DNA of 64,000 bases from positions 1,984,001 to 2,048,000 of the forward strand of contig NZ_CP011409.1 in assembly GCF_001267925.1 (NCBI RefSeq), read 5' to 3'. The translations under genes and the position numbers were made by a program. The notes beneath the pieces were generated by a model. It saw only the letters and a list, made by a program, of their open reading frames with translations, was not told where the DNA came from and did no database searches. Source of the stretch: Herbaspirillum hiltneri N3 (GTDB lineage Bacteria > Pseudomonadota > Gammaproteobacteria > Burkholderiales > Burkholderiaceae_D). This document shows, in pieces, positions 9,729 to 17,989 of the stretch. Each line of letters opens with the position of its first letter. The stretch's first letter is position 1.

Positions 9729-9759
9729 GTCGGTCTCTCTTTTTTAGTATCGGTTTGAC

Positions 9760-10689
9760 TTAAGCGCGGTCGGCCACGCGTTCACCCATGATCCCGGACG
9801 GACGCAGTGTGAGCACGATGATGAGCACGATGAAGGCGAAGATGTCCTGGTAGTTGCTGCCCAGGAAGTCGCCCGTGAGGTCGCCGATGTAGCCGGCGCC
9901 GAGGCTTTCGATCAGGCCCAGCAGGATGCCGCCGAGCATGGCGCCGTAGATGTTGCCGATGCCGCCCAGCACCGCTGCCGAGAAGGCTTTCAGGCCGGGG
10001 ACGAAGCCCATGGCGAATTGCGCGGTGGAGTAATTCGCGGCCCACATGACGCCGGCGATGGCCGCCAGCGCGGCGCCGATGATGAAGGTGACGACGATGA
10101 CGCGGTTCGAATCCACACCCATCAAGCCGGCAATGCGCGGGTTCTCGGCGGTGGCGCGCATGGCGCGGCCCATCTTGGTCTTCTCGACGATGAGGACCAG
10201 GCCGATCATGGCGGCCAACGCCAGCAGCAACAGCATGATCTGGGTCGGCGAGATCAGCGCGCCGGCGATGTGCACCGGGTCCGAGGGCATGATTTGCGGG
10301 AACGGCAGCGGGCTGCGGCCCCAGATCATCATGGCCAGCGTCTGCAGCAGGATCGACACGCCGATGGCGGTGATCAGCGGCGCCAGGCGCGGGGCGTTGC
10401 GCAGCGGACGATACGCCACGCGTTCGATGATCATGCTGACGATCACGCACACCGGGATCGCACCAATGATGGCGATGATGAGCTTGACGATGCCCGGCAG
10501 GTCCGGCGCCACGTGCTGCACCAGCTTCAAAATGCTCAAGCCGGCCATCGCGCCGATCATGAGCACGTCACCGTGCGCAAAATTGATCAGGTTCAAGACC
10601 CCGTACACCATCGTGTAACCCAGGGCGATCAGGGCGTACATGCTCCCCAGAACCAGGCCGTTGATGATTTGCTGGATGAATATGTCCAT
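9760..10689 (-). CDS. livH: Branched-chain amino acid-type ABC transporter permease LivH (first system)
   Basis: Inner-membrane permease of 309 residues that pairs with LivM. The N-terminal IINGLVLGSMYALIALGYTMVYGVLNLINFAHGD is diagnostic of LivH, as is the later AVLGGIGNIYGAMLGG. It is the first permease gene of the operon, and a 350-base leader precedes it with a promoter-like sequence, a hairpin, a 34-codon ORF and a 14-base palindrome. Unlike the second system, no livK precedes it. Confidence 0.94.
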   Translation of the reverse strand: MDIFIQQIINGLVLGSMYALIALGYTMVYGVLNLINFAHGDVLMIGAMAGLSILKLVQHVAPDLPGIVKLIIAIIGAIPVCVIVSMIIERVAYRPLRNAPRLAPLITAIGVSILLQTLAMMIWGRSPLPFPQIMPSDPVHIAGALISPTQIMLLLLALAAMIGLVLIVEKTKMGRAMRATAENPRIAGLMGVDSNRVIVVTFIIGAALAAIAGVMWAANYSTAQFAMGFVPGLKAFSAAVLGGIGNIYGAMLGGILLGLIESLGAGYIGDLTGDFLGSNYQDIFAFIVLIIVLTLRPSGIMGERVADRA

Positions 10690-10800
10690 GGATGCTTCCT
10701 AACTATGCGTAACGAATAAATGAAATGCCTGCGAGGGCAAAGCCGGGCCGGCCGGGCATGCGAGCGATAGAGCAAAAAGCGTTCCCGATCGGCCGAATGG

Positions 10801-10814
10801 TGCAAGCGCTTGCA
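10801..10814. promoter_or_regulatory. Perfect 14-base palindrome matching a LacI-family operator
   Basis: TGCAAGCGCTTGCA is a perfect palindrome between the leader ORF and livH. It fits the general LacI/GalR-family operator pattern TGNAANCGNTTNCA at every fixed position. Its place downstream of the likely transcription start would suit a roadblock repressor. No LacI-family gene is in the window, so the regulator is unknown. Confidence 0.4.
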
Positions 10815-10859
10815 GGTGCCCGGAGAGGGCCGCTGGCGCCAGCTGTCGGCGGAGCAAGA

Positions 10860-10964
10860 CTATGAGGTCAGACGGGAAACAAGGGAGGAACGCGTCAAGA
10901 TGGAGCGTGCAAGGGCAAGCTGGGGCAAATTGTCGTGGGTGCTCATGCAGATGGTCATGATCAT
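10860..10964 (-). CDS. 34-residue leader ORF upstream of livH
   Basis: A short ORF with an excellent ribosome binding site (AAGGAG, six bases before the ATG at 10964). It encodes a 34-residue peptide with many Ile, Leu and Val codons (10 of 34), but not in one run. It ends about 170 bases before livH on the same strand. It could be a leader peptide that tunes livHMGF expression, or an independent small protein. The strong initiation signal is the main evidence, and I do not recognise the peptide. Confidence 0.5.
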   Translation of the reverse strand: MIMTICMSTHDNLPQLALARSILTRSSLVSRLTS

Positions 10965-11002
10965 GGGACGCTCCTTCTTTGTCGAAAGGTCTTGGGACGA
11001 TC

Positions 11003-11033
11003 AAAAAAGCGAGTACGCCTTGTGGGGACTCGC
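11003..11033 (-). terminator. Terminator-like hairpin in the livHMGF leader
   Basis: On the minus strand GCGAGT and ACTCGC pair around a 13-base loop and are followed by six T residues. The hairpin starts only about six bases after the predicted transcription start at about 11,039, so it looks like an early attenuator rather than the end of ispH, which has its own terminator at 11,187-11,215. Confidence 0.5.
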
Positions 11034-11045
11034 GGTTGGAGCGGG

Positions 11046-11072
11046 ATTATACCCAGAACTGATTTGCGTCAA
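11046..11072 (-). promoter_or_regulatory. Sigma-70-type promoter for the livHMGF leader
   Basis: On the minus strand a perfect TATAAT (-10, 11,046-11,051) is preceded by TTGACG (-35, 11,067-11,072). The 15-base spacer is shorter than the 17-base optimum. It would start a transcript about 350 bases upstream of livH. Confidence 0.5.
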
Positions 11073-11186
11073 CAGGTGTGAAATGCGTTCCACGCGCAAG
11101 GAGCGCAGGGAATACAGCGCGCGGCCGGCGCCCTTCAGGAAAGAACCCGCAGGCAGCGGCCTGCTCCTCCGCGCCATCCCGACCAT

Positions 11187-11215
11187 GAAAAAAGCGCACT
11201 GGGGTGCGCTCTTTT
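11187..11215 (-). terminator. Rho-independent terminator after ispH
   Basis: AGCGCA and TGCGCT pair around a 6-base loop at 11,193-11,210, flanked on the minus strand by a T-rich tail. It lies 40-70 bases after the ispH stop. The A/T flanks on both sides would let it work in both directions. Confidence 0.85.
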
Positions 11216-11257
11216 CTGTCCCGGCCAATACCGGAAAACCAATTGTTCAGCGATCGT

Positions 11258-12220
11258 TCAGCTATTGCCGGTCACGGCACGACTGCCGCTCAGCCCCTTG
11301 GGCATCGGGAAGGTGACATGTTCTTCGATGCCTTCGAGGATGCGCACGCTGCGCAAGGAGCCTTCCTTGATCCGGTCGATGACGGCCTGCACCAGGACTT
11401 CCGGCGCAGATGCACCGGCGGTGACGCCGACGCGGCGCTTGCCGTCCAGCCACTCCTGCCTGATCAGTTCGGCGTTGTCGACCATGTAGGCGGGCACGCC
11501 CTTCTTTTCTGCGACTTCACGCAGGCGGTTGGAATTGGAGCTGTTGGGACTGCCGACCACGATCACGACGTCGACTTGCGGCGCCATGAATTTGACCGCT
11601 TCCTGGCGGTTGGTGGTGGCGTAGCAGATATCGCCTTTTTTCGGTTCGGCGATATTCGGGAAGCGCTGCTTGAGCGCGGCGATGATGTCGGTGGTGTCGT
11701 CCACCGACAAGGTGGTTTGCGACACATAGGCGAGCAAGTCGGGATCGGCGACCTGCAGCTTGAGCACGTCGTCGACGGTTTCCACGAGGTACATGCCGGC
11801 TTCGGTCTGGCCCATGGTGCCCTCGACTTCCGGATGGCCTTCGTGGCCGATCATGATGATCTCGCGGCCGTCGCGGCGCATCTTGGCCACTTCCATGTGC
11901 ACCTTGGTCACCAGCGGACAGGTCGCGTCGAACACGGTCAGGCCGCGCTCCTGAGCCTCCGCCTGCACCGCCTTGGAGACGCCGTGCGCCGAAAAGATGA
12001 CGGTGTTCCCGGCCGGTACATCGGCCAGCTCTTCGATGAAGATGGCGCCCTTGCTGCGCAGGTCGGCGACGACATAGGCGTTGTGGACAATTTCATGGCG
12101 CACGTAAATCGGTGCGCCGAATTGCACCAGTGCGCGCTCGACGATTTCGATGGCGCGATCGACGCCTGCGCAGAAACCACGCGGCTGAGCCAATAAAATT
12201 TCAGATTCTTGCTTGTCCAT
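11258..12220 (-). CDS. ispH: 4-hydroxy-3-methylbut-2-enyl diphosphate reductase IspH
   Basis: IspH performs the last step of the non-mevalonate isoprenoid pathway, reducing HMBPP to IPP and DMAPP with an iron-sulfur cluster. The 320-residue product carries the three cluster cysteines in RGFCAGV (Cys17), DATCPLV and ICYATTNRQ, and the HGVSKAV and SNSNRL segments typical of the family. I chose the ATG at 12220, which has AAGGTG six bases upstream; an in-frame GTG lies three codons earlier. The gene follows fkpB by 10 bases, the widely conserved fkpB-ispH pairing. Confidence 0.97.
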   Translation of the reverse strand: MDKQESEILLAQPRGFCAGVDRAIEIVERALVQFGAPIYVRHEIVHNAYVVADLRSKGAIFIEELADVPAGNTVIFSAHGVSKAVQAEAQERGLTVFDATCPLVTKVHMEVAKMRRDGREIIMIGHEGHPEVEGTMGQTEAGMYLVETVDDVLKLQVADPDLLAYVSQTTLSVDDTTDIIAALKQRFPNIAEPKKGDICYATTNRQEAVKFMAPQVDVVIVVGSPNSSNSNRLREVAEKKGVPAYMVDNAELIRQEWLDGKRRVGVTAGASAPEVLVQAVIDRIKEGSLRSVRILEGIEEHVTFPMPKGLSGSRAVTGNS

Positions 12221-12230
12221 ATCGAGCACC

Positions 12231-12686
12231 TTACAGAATCCCGATGATTTTTACTTCAAATTTGAGTGTTTGTCCGGCCAGCGGATGATTGAAATCGAAC
12301 AGCGCGCCTTGCGCGTCGATCTCACGCAGCACCCCGGCAAAGCGGCCGCCGCCCGGCGCCGCGAAATCGACCAGGTCGCCGACGCGATATTCTTCGTCCA
12401 TCGACGAGTTTTCTTCCAGCGTGGCGCGCGAAATGCGCTGAATCAATTCCGGGTTGCGTGGTCCAAAAGCCTGCTCCGGCGCCAGCTCGAAGGTCTGATG
12501 CACGCCTTCCGGCAAACCCAGCAGGCAAGCTTCCAGAAACGGCGCCAGCTGACCTTGGCCGAATTGCAGCGTGGCAGGCTTTTCTTCAAAGGTGCTGACG
12601 ATGTTTTCACCGGTCAGCGAAGCCAGACGGTAATGCAGGGTGAGATAAGCGGTTTCGGTGACGACCGGGACGGAGGCGTTGGACAT
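12231..12686 (-). CDS. fkpB: FKBP-type peptidyl-prolyl isomerase FkpB (SlpA type)
   Basis: A 151-residue FKBP/SlpA-type prolyl isomerase. The FKBP half-domain near the N terminus (LTLHYRLAS and [20 protein letters not shown]) is followed by an inserted flap domain ([12 protein letters not shown] through [11 protein letters not shown]) and then by the final FKBP strand region ([17 protein letters not shown]). These proteins act in the cytoplasm as folding helpers. It is directly upstream of ispH on the same strand. Confidence 0.93.
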   Translation of the reverse strand: MSNASVPVVTETAYLTLHYRLASLTGENIVSTFEEKPATLQFGQGQLAPFLEACLLGLPEGVHQTFELAPEQAFGPRNPELIQRISRATLEENSSMDEEYRVGDLVDFAAPGGGRFAGVLREIDAQGALFDFNHPLAGQTLKFEVKIIGIL

Positions 12687-12745
12687 GAACAGTTTTCAGT
12701 AAGCGTGGCAGCGTGACAAATAACGCGTAACAAATGACGAACAAG

Positions 12746-12774
12746 AGACAAGCAAAAGACAAGCAAAAGACAAA
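12746..12774. repeat. Tandem 11-base repeat between fkpB and radC
   Basis: The unit AGACAAGCAAA occurs twice in direct succession and is followed by a partial third copy, in the short space between the divergent fkpB and radC genes. Confidence 0.7.
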
Positions 12775-12886
12775 TCAGCGTACCGGATTGATCCGATAAA
12801 AATGAATACGGCAGCCCGCTATTGTAAGCCACGTTGCGCAGCTCCGTATAAAACCCCATGACTTCCCCGACTTTAAAAAGGACCGT

Positions 12887-13561
12887 ATGGCAATCACCGA
12901 CTGGCCGGAAGACCAGCGCCCGCGCGAACGGCTGATCCGGCAAGGCGCCCAGTCCCTGTCTGACGCCGAATTGCTGGCGGTGTTCCTGCGCGTGGGCGTG
13001 ACGGGCAAGAGCGCGGTCGACCTCGGGCGCGACATGGTCGGGCATTTCGGCTCGCTGCAGGCGCTGTTTGCCGCACGGCTGGCCGATTTCTGCGGCATCA
13101 ACGGCCTCGGCCCTGCCAAATACGCCCAGTTGCAGGCCGTGCTGGAGCTGGCCCGGCGTGCGCTGGCGGAAGAACTGACGACCGGTACAGCGCTCACCTC
13201 GCCCAAGGCGGTGGTGCATTATCTGCAGTTGCTGTTCCAGGGCAAGGCGCATGAAAGCTTCGTGGTGCTGTTTCTTGACGTCAAGAATCGCCTGATCGAG
13301 GCGGAGGAAATGTTTCGCGGCACCCTGACGCAAGCCAGCGTTTATCCGCGCGAAATCGTCAAGGCAGCGCTGGCCCGCAATGCGGCGGGCGTCATCCTGG
13401 CCCATAATCACCCCTCCGGCGAGCCCGAACCGAGCAGCGCCGACCTGCTGCTGACGCAGACCCTGAAACAGGCGCTGGGCCTGGTTGACGTGCGCGTGCT
13501 GGATCACATCGTGGTGGCCGGACGGCGCACGCATTCGTTTGCGGAGCACGGGCAGCTATAG
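12887..13561 (+). CDS. radC: RadC/MPN-type JAMM domain protein
   Basis: A 224-residue RadC family protein. An N-terminal helix-hairpin-helix-like region ([24 protein letters not shown] and [12 protein letters not shown]) precedes a JAMM metalloprotease-like domain with the metal motif [16 protein letters not shown]. The original link of radC to repair was withdrawn, and the cellular role is still unclear; the JAMM residues suggest a metal-dependent hydrolase. AAGGA sits just before the ATG. It is divergent from fkpB and stands alone. Confidence 0.94.
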   Translation: MAITDWPEDQRPRERLIRQGAQSLSDAELLAVFLRVGVTGKSAVDLGRDMVGHFGSLQALFAARLADFCGINGLGPAKYAQLQAVLELARRALAEELTTGTALTSPKAVVHYLQLLFQGKAHESFVVLFLDVKNRLIEAEEMFRGTLTQASVYPREIVKAALARNAAGVILAHNHPSGEPEPSSADLLLTQTLKQALGLVDVRVLDHIVVAGRRTHSFAEHGQL

Positions 13562-13635
13562 AACAAGGGATCCGGGAGGTTTTTTAATTGTTAAACAAAA
13601 TATGAAACAATGACACAATTCTTTTTCGCAAGTCA

Positions 13636-13664
13636 TTGAATAATCAATGTTTTTTGGCTATACT
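13636..13664 (+). promoter_or_regulatory. Strong sigma-70 promoter of rpmB-rpmG
   Basis: TTGAAT (-35, 13,636-13,641), a 17-base spacer and TATACT (-10, 13,659-13,664) lie about 40 bases before the rpmB start, as expected for a highly expressed ribosomal protein operon. Confidence 0.75.
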
Positions 13665-13704
13665 CTCTTTTTTTCCAATTTCTGGAATTTTTAAGGAGCA
13701 CTAC

Positions 13705-13941
13705 ATGGCACGTGTATGCCAAGTCACCGGGAAGGGGCCGATGGTCGGCAACAACGTCTCCCATGCGAACAACAAGACCAAGCGTCGCTTTTTGCCTAAC
13801 CTGCAAAATCGCCGCATTTTCGTCGAGTCGGAAAACCGTTGGGTTTCCCTGCGCTTGTCCAACGCCGGCCTGCGTGTGATCGACAAAGTCGGCATCGATG
13901 CCGTTTTGGCCGATATGCGCGCTCGCGGCGAAAAAGTCTAA
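13705..13941 (+). CDS. rpmB: 50S ribosomal protein L28
   Basis: L28 is a small basic protein of the large ribosomal subunit. The 78-residue product starts [20 protein letters not shown] and contains the conserved [11 protein letters not shown] segment. It is the zinc-independent form, since the paired CXXC motifs are missing. The start at 13705 is fixed by AAGGAG in the leader and by family alignment. It is followed by rpmG after 24 bases. Confidence 0.98.
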   Translation: MARVCQVTGKGPMVGNNVSHANNKTKRRFLPNLQNRRIFVESENRWVSLRLSNAGLRVIDKVGIDAVLADMRARGEKV

Positions 13942-13965
13942 CTAGCAGAGTAAAGGAAATCTATC

Positions 13966-14133
13966 ATGGCTAAATCCGGCCGCGACAAAATCAAGCTGGA
14001 GTCGACCGCAGGTACAGGTCACTTCTACACCACGACAAAGAACAAGCGTACGACACCTGAAAAACTGGCGATCATGAAGTTCGATCCCAAGGTTCGCAAG
14101 CACGTTGAATACAAAGAGACCAAGATCAAGTAA
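13966..14133 (+). CDS. rpmG: 50S ribosomal protein L33
   Basis: A 55-residue large-subunit protein starting [14 protein letters not shown], with the typical [21 protein letters not shown] centre. It lacks the CXXC zinc ribbons, so it is the C-minus form. It is co-transcribed with rpmB, has AAGGAA upstream, and is followed by a strong terminator. Confidence 0.98.
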   Translation: MAKSGRDKIKLESTAGTGHFYTTTKNKRTTPEKLAIMKFDPKVRKHVEYKETKIK

Positions 14134-14150
14134 TTGATTTTTCTCTTGTC

Positions 14151-14189
14151 GTAAAAAAGCCCCGCGATTTGCATCCGGGGCTTTTTTTA
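14151..14189 (+). terminator. Rho-independent terminator of rpmB-rpmG
   Basis: AGCCCCG and CGGGGCT pair around an 11-base loop and are followed by seven T residues, about 25 bases after the rpmG stop. Confidence 0.92.
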
Positions 14190-14257
14190 TTGCCAGGCTT
14201 ATCGCCCGGCGTTGCTGAAGGCTGTATGGCGCCAGTGCGGAAAACCGCCACCTGCCC

Positions 14258-14644
14258 TCACCAGTTTTCAATCTGCTTGCAGTCCTTGAGGATCGGCTCG
14301 GCGTCTTCGCCCAGCGTTTCATCCGCCAGAAATCCCTCTTTGCCCTTGTTCCACCAGACGTAGCGTCCGGCGACGTATTTCACGCCCGAAGCAGCGACCA
14401 CGCTGACAAATAGCTGGCGCTTGCCGGCCACCGGCAGATACGCAAAAGCGCCCGCATTGGTATTGAGATAGCGAACCGGCAGGCGCACATCGCCCGCGCA
14501 GCGATAAATCAGGCGCTGCTGGCTCTGGATCTTGACGTCGGGGAGAGTGAGGACAGGGAGCGAAGTCTTCGCCAGCGTTGCGCCGGGAAATGCCGCCAAA
14601 GCGGCGAAGGCTGCGAGCAAAATTGCAGGAATAACTTTACTCAC
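14258..14644 (-). CDS. MliC/PliC-type inhibitor of C-type lysozyme
   Basis: A 128-residue secreted protein. A Sec signal peptide ends near LAKTS. The mature part has the MliC fold signature: a cysteine in YRCAGDVRLPVRYLN, the AFAYLPVAGKRQLFVSVVAASGVKYVAGRYVWW core and a second cysteine in ILKDCKQ. Members of this family block host or competitor C-type lysozymes in the periplasm. No lipobox cysteine is present, so it should be a soluble periplasmic form. It follows the desaturase gene by 15 bases on the same strand and may be co-transcribed with it. Confidence 0.8.
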   Translation of the reverse strand: MSKVIPAILLAAFAALAAFPGATLAKTSLPVLTLPDVKIQSQQRLIYRCAGDVRLPVRYLNTNAGAFAYLPVAGKRQLFVSVVAASGVKYVAGRYVWWNKGKEGFLADETLGEDAEPILKDCKQIENW

Positions 14645-14659
14645 AGCCGACCGTACAAA

Positions 14660-15856
14660 TTAAGCGTAGCTGCGCAGACGCAATGCGAAATCGCGCAAAG
14701 CCTGGATGCCCGAGGCTTCAGCACGGGCGCACCAGTCTTGCAACTGCTGCAGCAACTGTTCGCGGGTCGAATTGGACCGGCCCCAGATTGCACCCAGCTC
14801 CACGCGCATTTCGTGCATGGTCTGCAGCGCCTTGCTGTGCGTGAACAGCTCGGACAATTGTTGCTTCTGACCGTCTTCCAGCTTGGCCGGCTCACGTTGC
14901 AGCAACTGCTTGGACGACTTCAGGAAACGCGACTCCAGCTTGGCCTTTTCCGCCAAATGCTCCAGCTCATCGGCCCAGGCGCGCTTGAGCGACTTGGCGT
15001 ACTTGGACATGACGTCATAACGGTTGGCGATCACGGATTGCAGCGTATCGAAATCGGCGACCAGTTTCTGACGATCGAACTTCGGTGCGGGAGCAACCTT
15101 CTTGACCTTGGCCAGGCCCATCATTTCCAGAATACGGATATACATCCAGCCGATATCGAACTCGTACCACTTGGACGACAGCTTGGCCGACGTGCCGAAA
15201 GTATGGTGGTTGTTATGCAGCTCTTCGCCGCCGATGATGATGCCCCATGGGAACACGTTGGTCGCAGCGTCGTTGCAGTCGTAGTTGCGGTAGCCCCAGA
15301 AGTGGCCGATGCCATTGATGATGCCGGCGGCGGTGATCGGGATCCACAGCATCTGGACAGCCCAGACGGTCAGGCCGATGACGCCGAACAGCATGACGTC
15401 GATGATCAGCATCAGGCCGACACCTTGCCAGCCAAAGCGGGTGTAGACGTTGCGTTCGACCCAGTCGTCCGGTGTGCCATGGCCATACTTTTCCATGGTT
15501 TCGGCGTTCTTGGACTCAGCGCGATACAGCTCGGCGCCTTCCAGCAGCACCTTCTTGATGCCGCGCACTTGCGGGCTGTGCGGATCTTCTTCGGTCTCGC
15601 ACTTGGCGTGGTGCTTGCGGTGAATCGCGGCCCACTCCTTGGTGACCATGCCTGTGGTAATCCATAGCCAGAAGCGGAAGAAGTGGCTCGGAATGGCGTG
15701 CAGATCCAGCGCACGGTGCGCCTGGCAGCGATGCAGGTAAATGGTGACGCCCGCAATCGTGATGTGAGTCACAATCAGGGTGTAAAAGAAAATCTGCCAA
15801 CCGGTTGCGTGCAGCAAGCCGTTCGAAAGAAAGTCCAGGATCGAATCTACTGTCAT
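14660..15856 (-). CDS. Delta-9 acyl-lipid/acyl-CoA fatty acid desaturase
   Basis: A 398-residue integral membrane desaturase that would introduce a cis double bond into saturated acyl chains and so adjust membrane fluidity. The three histidine boxes of the di-iron site are visible: HRCQAH at 42-47, HRKHH at 79-83 and HNNHH near residue 215. They sit between hydrophobic segments. A charged helical tail of roughly 130 residues after the desaturase core is longer than in minimal family members. The ATG at 15856, with GGAG five bases upstream, is preferred to an overlapping GTG at 15862. The leader contains repeats that may form RNA structure. Confidence 0.93.
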   Translation of the reverse strand: MTVDSILDFLSNGLLHATGWQIFFYTLIVTHITIAGVTIYLHRCQAHRALDLHAIPSHFFRFWLWITTGMVTKEWAAIHRKHHAKCETEEDPHSPQVRGIKKVLLEGAELYRAESKNAETMEKYGHGTPDDWVERNVYTRFGWQGVGLMLIIDVMLFGVIGLTVWAVQMLWIPITAAGIINGIGHFWGYRNYDCNDAATNVFPWGIIIGGEELHNNHHTFGTSAKLSSKWYEFDIGWMYIRILEMMGLAKVKKVAPAPKFDRQKLVADFDTLQSVIANRYDVMSKYAKSLKRAWADELEHLAEKAKLESRFLKSSKQLLQREPAKLEDGQKQQLSELFTHSKALQTMHEMRVELGAIWGRSNSTREQLLQQLQDWCARAEASGIQALRDFALRLRSYA

Positions 15857-15874
15857 TACCACTCCAAAAAGAAA

Positions 15875-15945
15875 AACTTCACGGCAAATGAGTTTGCCAA
15901 CGGGCTTGCCAATACAACTTGCTGAGCAACTTGCCGTGTGAAGTT
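15875..15945 (-). promoter_or_regulatory. Repeat-rich, potentially structured leader of the desaturase gene
   Basis: The segment at 15,875-15,887 is the complement of 15,931-15,945 apart from two inserted bases, which would form a long stem closing a 43-base loop. The loop holds two direct copies of TTGCCAA and two of GCAAGTTG. On the mRNA the 3' arm ends only about ten bases before the ribosome binding site. It could be a protein operator or a temperature-sensitive RNA; the sequence alone cannot decide. Confidence 0.45.
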
Positions 15946-15970
15946 GCCACCATCTAGCACTTATATTCTT

Positions 15971-17335
15971 TTATTTTCCGGCATTGTACGCTGATTGTGC
16001 AGACTTGTGCGCGGAAGATGCCATGCTGTCAACACTTTGTTCAAAACTGCGCGGATCCATCAGCCGAATGTCGCGTTTTGGATGCGCCACCTGAATTCCC
16101 TGGGTCTTGAAGACCCTCCAGATAGCCCTGTTAACGTCCGAGAGCACATTCAGACGACCGTTTTCGGGGTCGGTGATCCAAAAACCTATTTCCAGCTGCA
16201 AGCCGTCTTCGCCGATCTTGAGCAGCAGGGCTTGCGGCAGGATCTGGTCGGACACGCGCTCCACTGCAAATGCGGCCTTCTCGAGCATAGACAACACCGT
16301 TTCGATATCGTCCTGATACAAGATCGTAACTTGTGTTGCCAAACGTATAATTTTTCGATTCAGCGAGTAGTTCTGGACCGGCGTCGACATGAACATTTCG
16401 TTGGGCAACACCGACTCAATGCCGTCCAGCCCTTCGAGAATGGTATAGCGCGTGTTGATTTGCGTCACTTTTCCGAAATAGCGGTCCACATTCACCATAT
16501 CACCGATCGCCAGGCTGCGTTCAAGCAGGATCACGAAGCCCGATACATAGCTGCTGGCGATTTTTTGCAGGCCGAGACCCAGACCGACACCCAGTGCACC
16601 GCCGAACACCGACAGCACCGTCAGATCGATACCGACCAGCGACAGGCTGACCAGGATCGCCACCAGGATCAGGATCGCCCGCACCATCCGCGCCACCACC
16701 GTGCGCAGCGACAAGTGCATGGAGCTGAGCTTCATCATGCGGTCTTCCAGCATGGCGCCGGCCCACAGCGCGATGATCAGCGTCACCAGTACCGAGGCGG
16801 TGGCCTGCAGGATGGTCAGCAGCGAGGTCTTGTGCCGGCCCAGCGGCAGCATCGTGGTGTCGAGGTAGTCGACCAGGTCCGGCCACATGCCGGTAATGTA
16901 GAGCAGCACGCAGATCCAGACCAGCGTCGCGAAGACTTTTTCAAACAGCAGGAGGAAGGCGCCGGCGGTGGTTTCCTTGACGAAGATGCGGCGCAGGACA
17001 TAGAACACGAAACGCATCGCCACCTGCGAAATCATCAGCGGCATCATGACGTGCCACAGCGTCACCGGCAGCTTCAGGCGAATCAGCGCCAGCCGCGCCA
17101 GCGACAGCAGAATCAGGATCAGCAGCGGCGACAGCACGCGCATGAAGCTCTTGACGCCGATATGCACCACGCTCTGCTCGTCGCCGCCGGACAGTGTGAA
17201 CAGCTTGCGCAGCCAGCGCGACAAACCCCAGCCGCACGCGATGCACAGGGCGATGACCGCGAGCTGGCGCAGCAGCTCCGTCAGCGGCAGCTCGCCGAAC
17301 AGATAGTCATAGAAATCGGTCAGCAAAGTCGACAT
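15971..17335 (-). CDS. MscS-family mechanosensitive ion channel
   Basis: A 454-residue inner-membrane protein, larger than E. coli MscS (286). It has about five to six N-terminal hydrophobic segments, then the conserved pore-lining helix region (SVFGGALGVGLGLGLQKIASSYVSGFVILLER) and the beta domain with IGDMVNVDRYFGKVTQINTRYTILEGLDG. MscS channels open under membrane tension and protect against hypo-osmotic shock. The C-terminal cytoplasmic part ends with the motif region RPKRDIRL-like (HPKRDIRLMDP). It is upstream of the desaturase on the same strand but separated by the desaturase leader. Confidence 0.93.
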   Translation of the reverse strand: MSTLLTDFYDYLFGELPLTELLRQLAVIALCIACGWGLSRWLRKLFTLSGGDEQSVVHIGVKSFMRVLSPLLILILLSLARLALIRLKLPVTLWHVMMPLMISQVAMRFVFYVLRRIFVKETTAGAFLLLFEKVFATLVWICVLLYITGMWPDLVDYLDTTMLPLGRHKTSLLTILQATASVLVTLIIALWAGAMLEDRMMKLSSMHLSLRTVVARMVRAILILVAILVSLSLVGIDLTVLSVFGGALGVGLGLGLQKIASSYVSGFVILLERSLAIGDMVNVDRYFGKVTQINTRYTILEGLDGIESVLPNEMFMSTPVQNYSLNRKIIRLATQVTILYQDDIETVLSMLEKAAFAVERVSDQILPQALLLKIGEDGLQLEIGFWITDPENGRLNVLSDVNRAIWRVFKTQGIQVAHPKRDIRLMDPRSFEQSVDSMASSAHKSAQSAYNAGK

Positions 17336-17365
17336 GATCCTTCTTGGCAGTGAAAGGCCGCGGCG

Positions 17366-17989
17366 CTAGCGGTCGGCCCGGTAGGCTTCGGCTTCCTCGA
17401 AATGGCGCGTCCAGTTGGCGACGTACTTTGCCGCCAGCGGCAGATTCTTGCGCGCGATCAGGATGTTCTCGGCATTCTTGTTTTGCGCCGACCAGGTGAA
17501 ATTATAGCTACCGGTGATCACGGTGGCGTCGGCGCCGGCGGCATCGATGACGATGACCTTGTTGTGCGCACTCTTGTATCTGGTCTCTTCACGCACCGTA
17601 ACGCCGGCGGCAAGCATGGCGGCGATACGTTCGTGTCCGAGCTTGTTGAGCTGGCCGGCATCGACCAGCACACGCACGTCGACGCCGCGCTTGCGGGCGG
17701 CGATGAGCGAGCTGGTGAGCGGCTTGCTGGTCAGGATGTAGGCTTGCACCAGCACTTGCCGGCGCGCCTTGTCGACGGCATCGGTCAGCAGACCTTCGAT
17801 GTCGTCGCCCGGCGTGAAAGCGGCCTCCAGCGTTCCCTGCGCCGGCAGCGCCGGCCCGCCGGCGACGAAGGCATGCGCGGCAGGAACACCCGCGCAGGCG
17901 ATCAAGGCGAACGTGGCGAACGCGACGACATGGCTTGCATGCCGCCGCATACCGGACAGACAGGACAGCATGGTCCGCAAACCCGGCAT
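17366..17989 (-). CDS. Secreted phospholipase D-like (Nuc-type) protein
   Basis: A 207-residue protein with an N-terminal signal peptide (cleavage near AHA, residue 40) and a single phospholipase D domain. The HKD motif is present as HNKVIVID followed by TGSYNFTWSA, the pattern of the Nuc endonuclease subgroup, which works as a homodimer. It may be a periplasmic nuclease or lipase. Its ATG overlaps the stop of the upstream chimeric methyltransferase gene by one base (TAATG), indicating translational coupling, and this explains the choice of start. No second HKD motif is present, as normal for this subgroup. Confidence 0.88.
   Translation of the reverse strand: MPGLRTMLSCLSGMRRHASHVVAFATFALIACAGVPAAHAFVAGGPALPAQGTLEAAFTPGDDIEGLLTDAVDKARRQVLVQAYILTSKPLTSSLIAARKRGVDVRVLVDAGQLNKLGHERIAAMLAAGVTVREETRYKSAHNKVIVIDAAGADATVITGSYNFTWSAQNKNAENILIARKNLPLAAKYVANWTRHFEEAEAYRADR

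Noticed and set aside
10699..11004. 101-codon frame over the livH leader
   Set aside because: It has no domain and no good start of its own; a different frame in the same stretch has the strong ribosome binding site and is reported as the 34-codon ORF instead.
11001..11228. 75-codon frame between ispH and the liv leader
   Set aside because: It runs through the ispH terminator and the liv promoter and has no plausible ribosome binding site.
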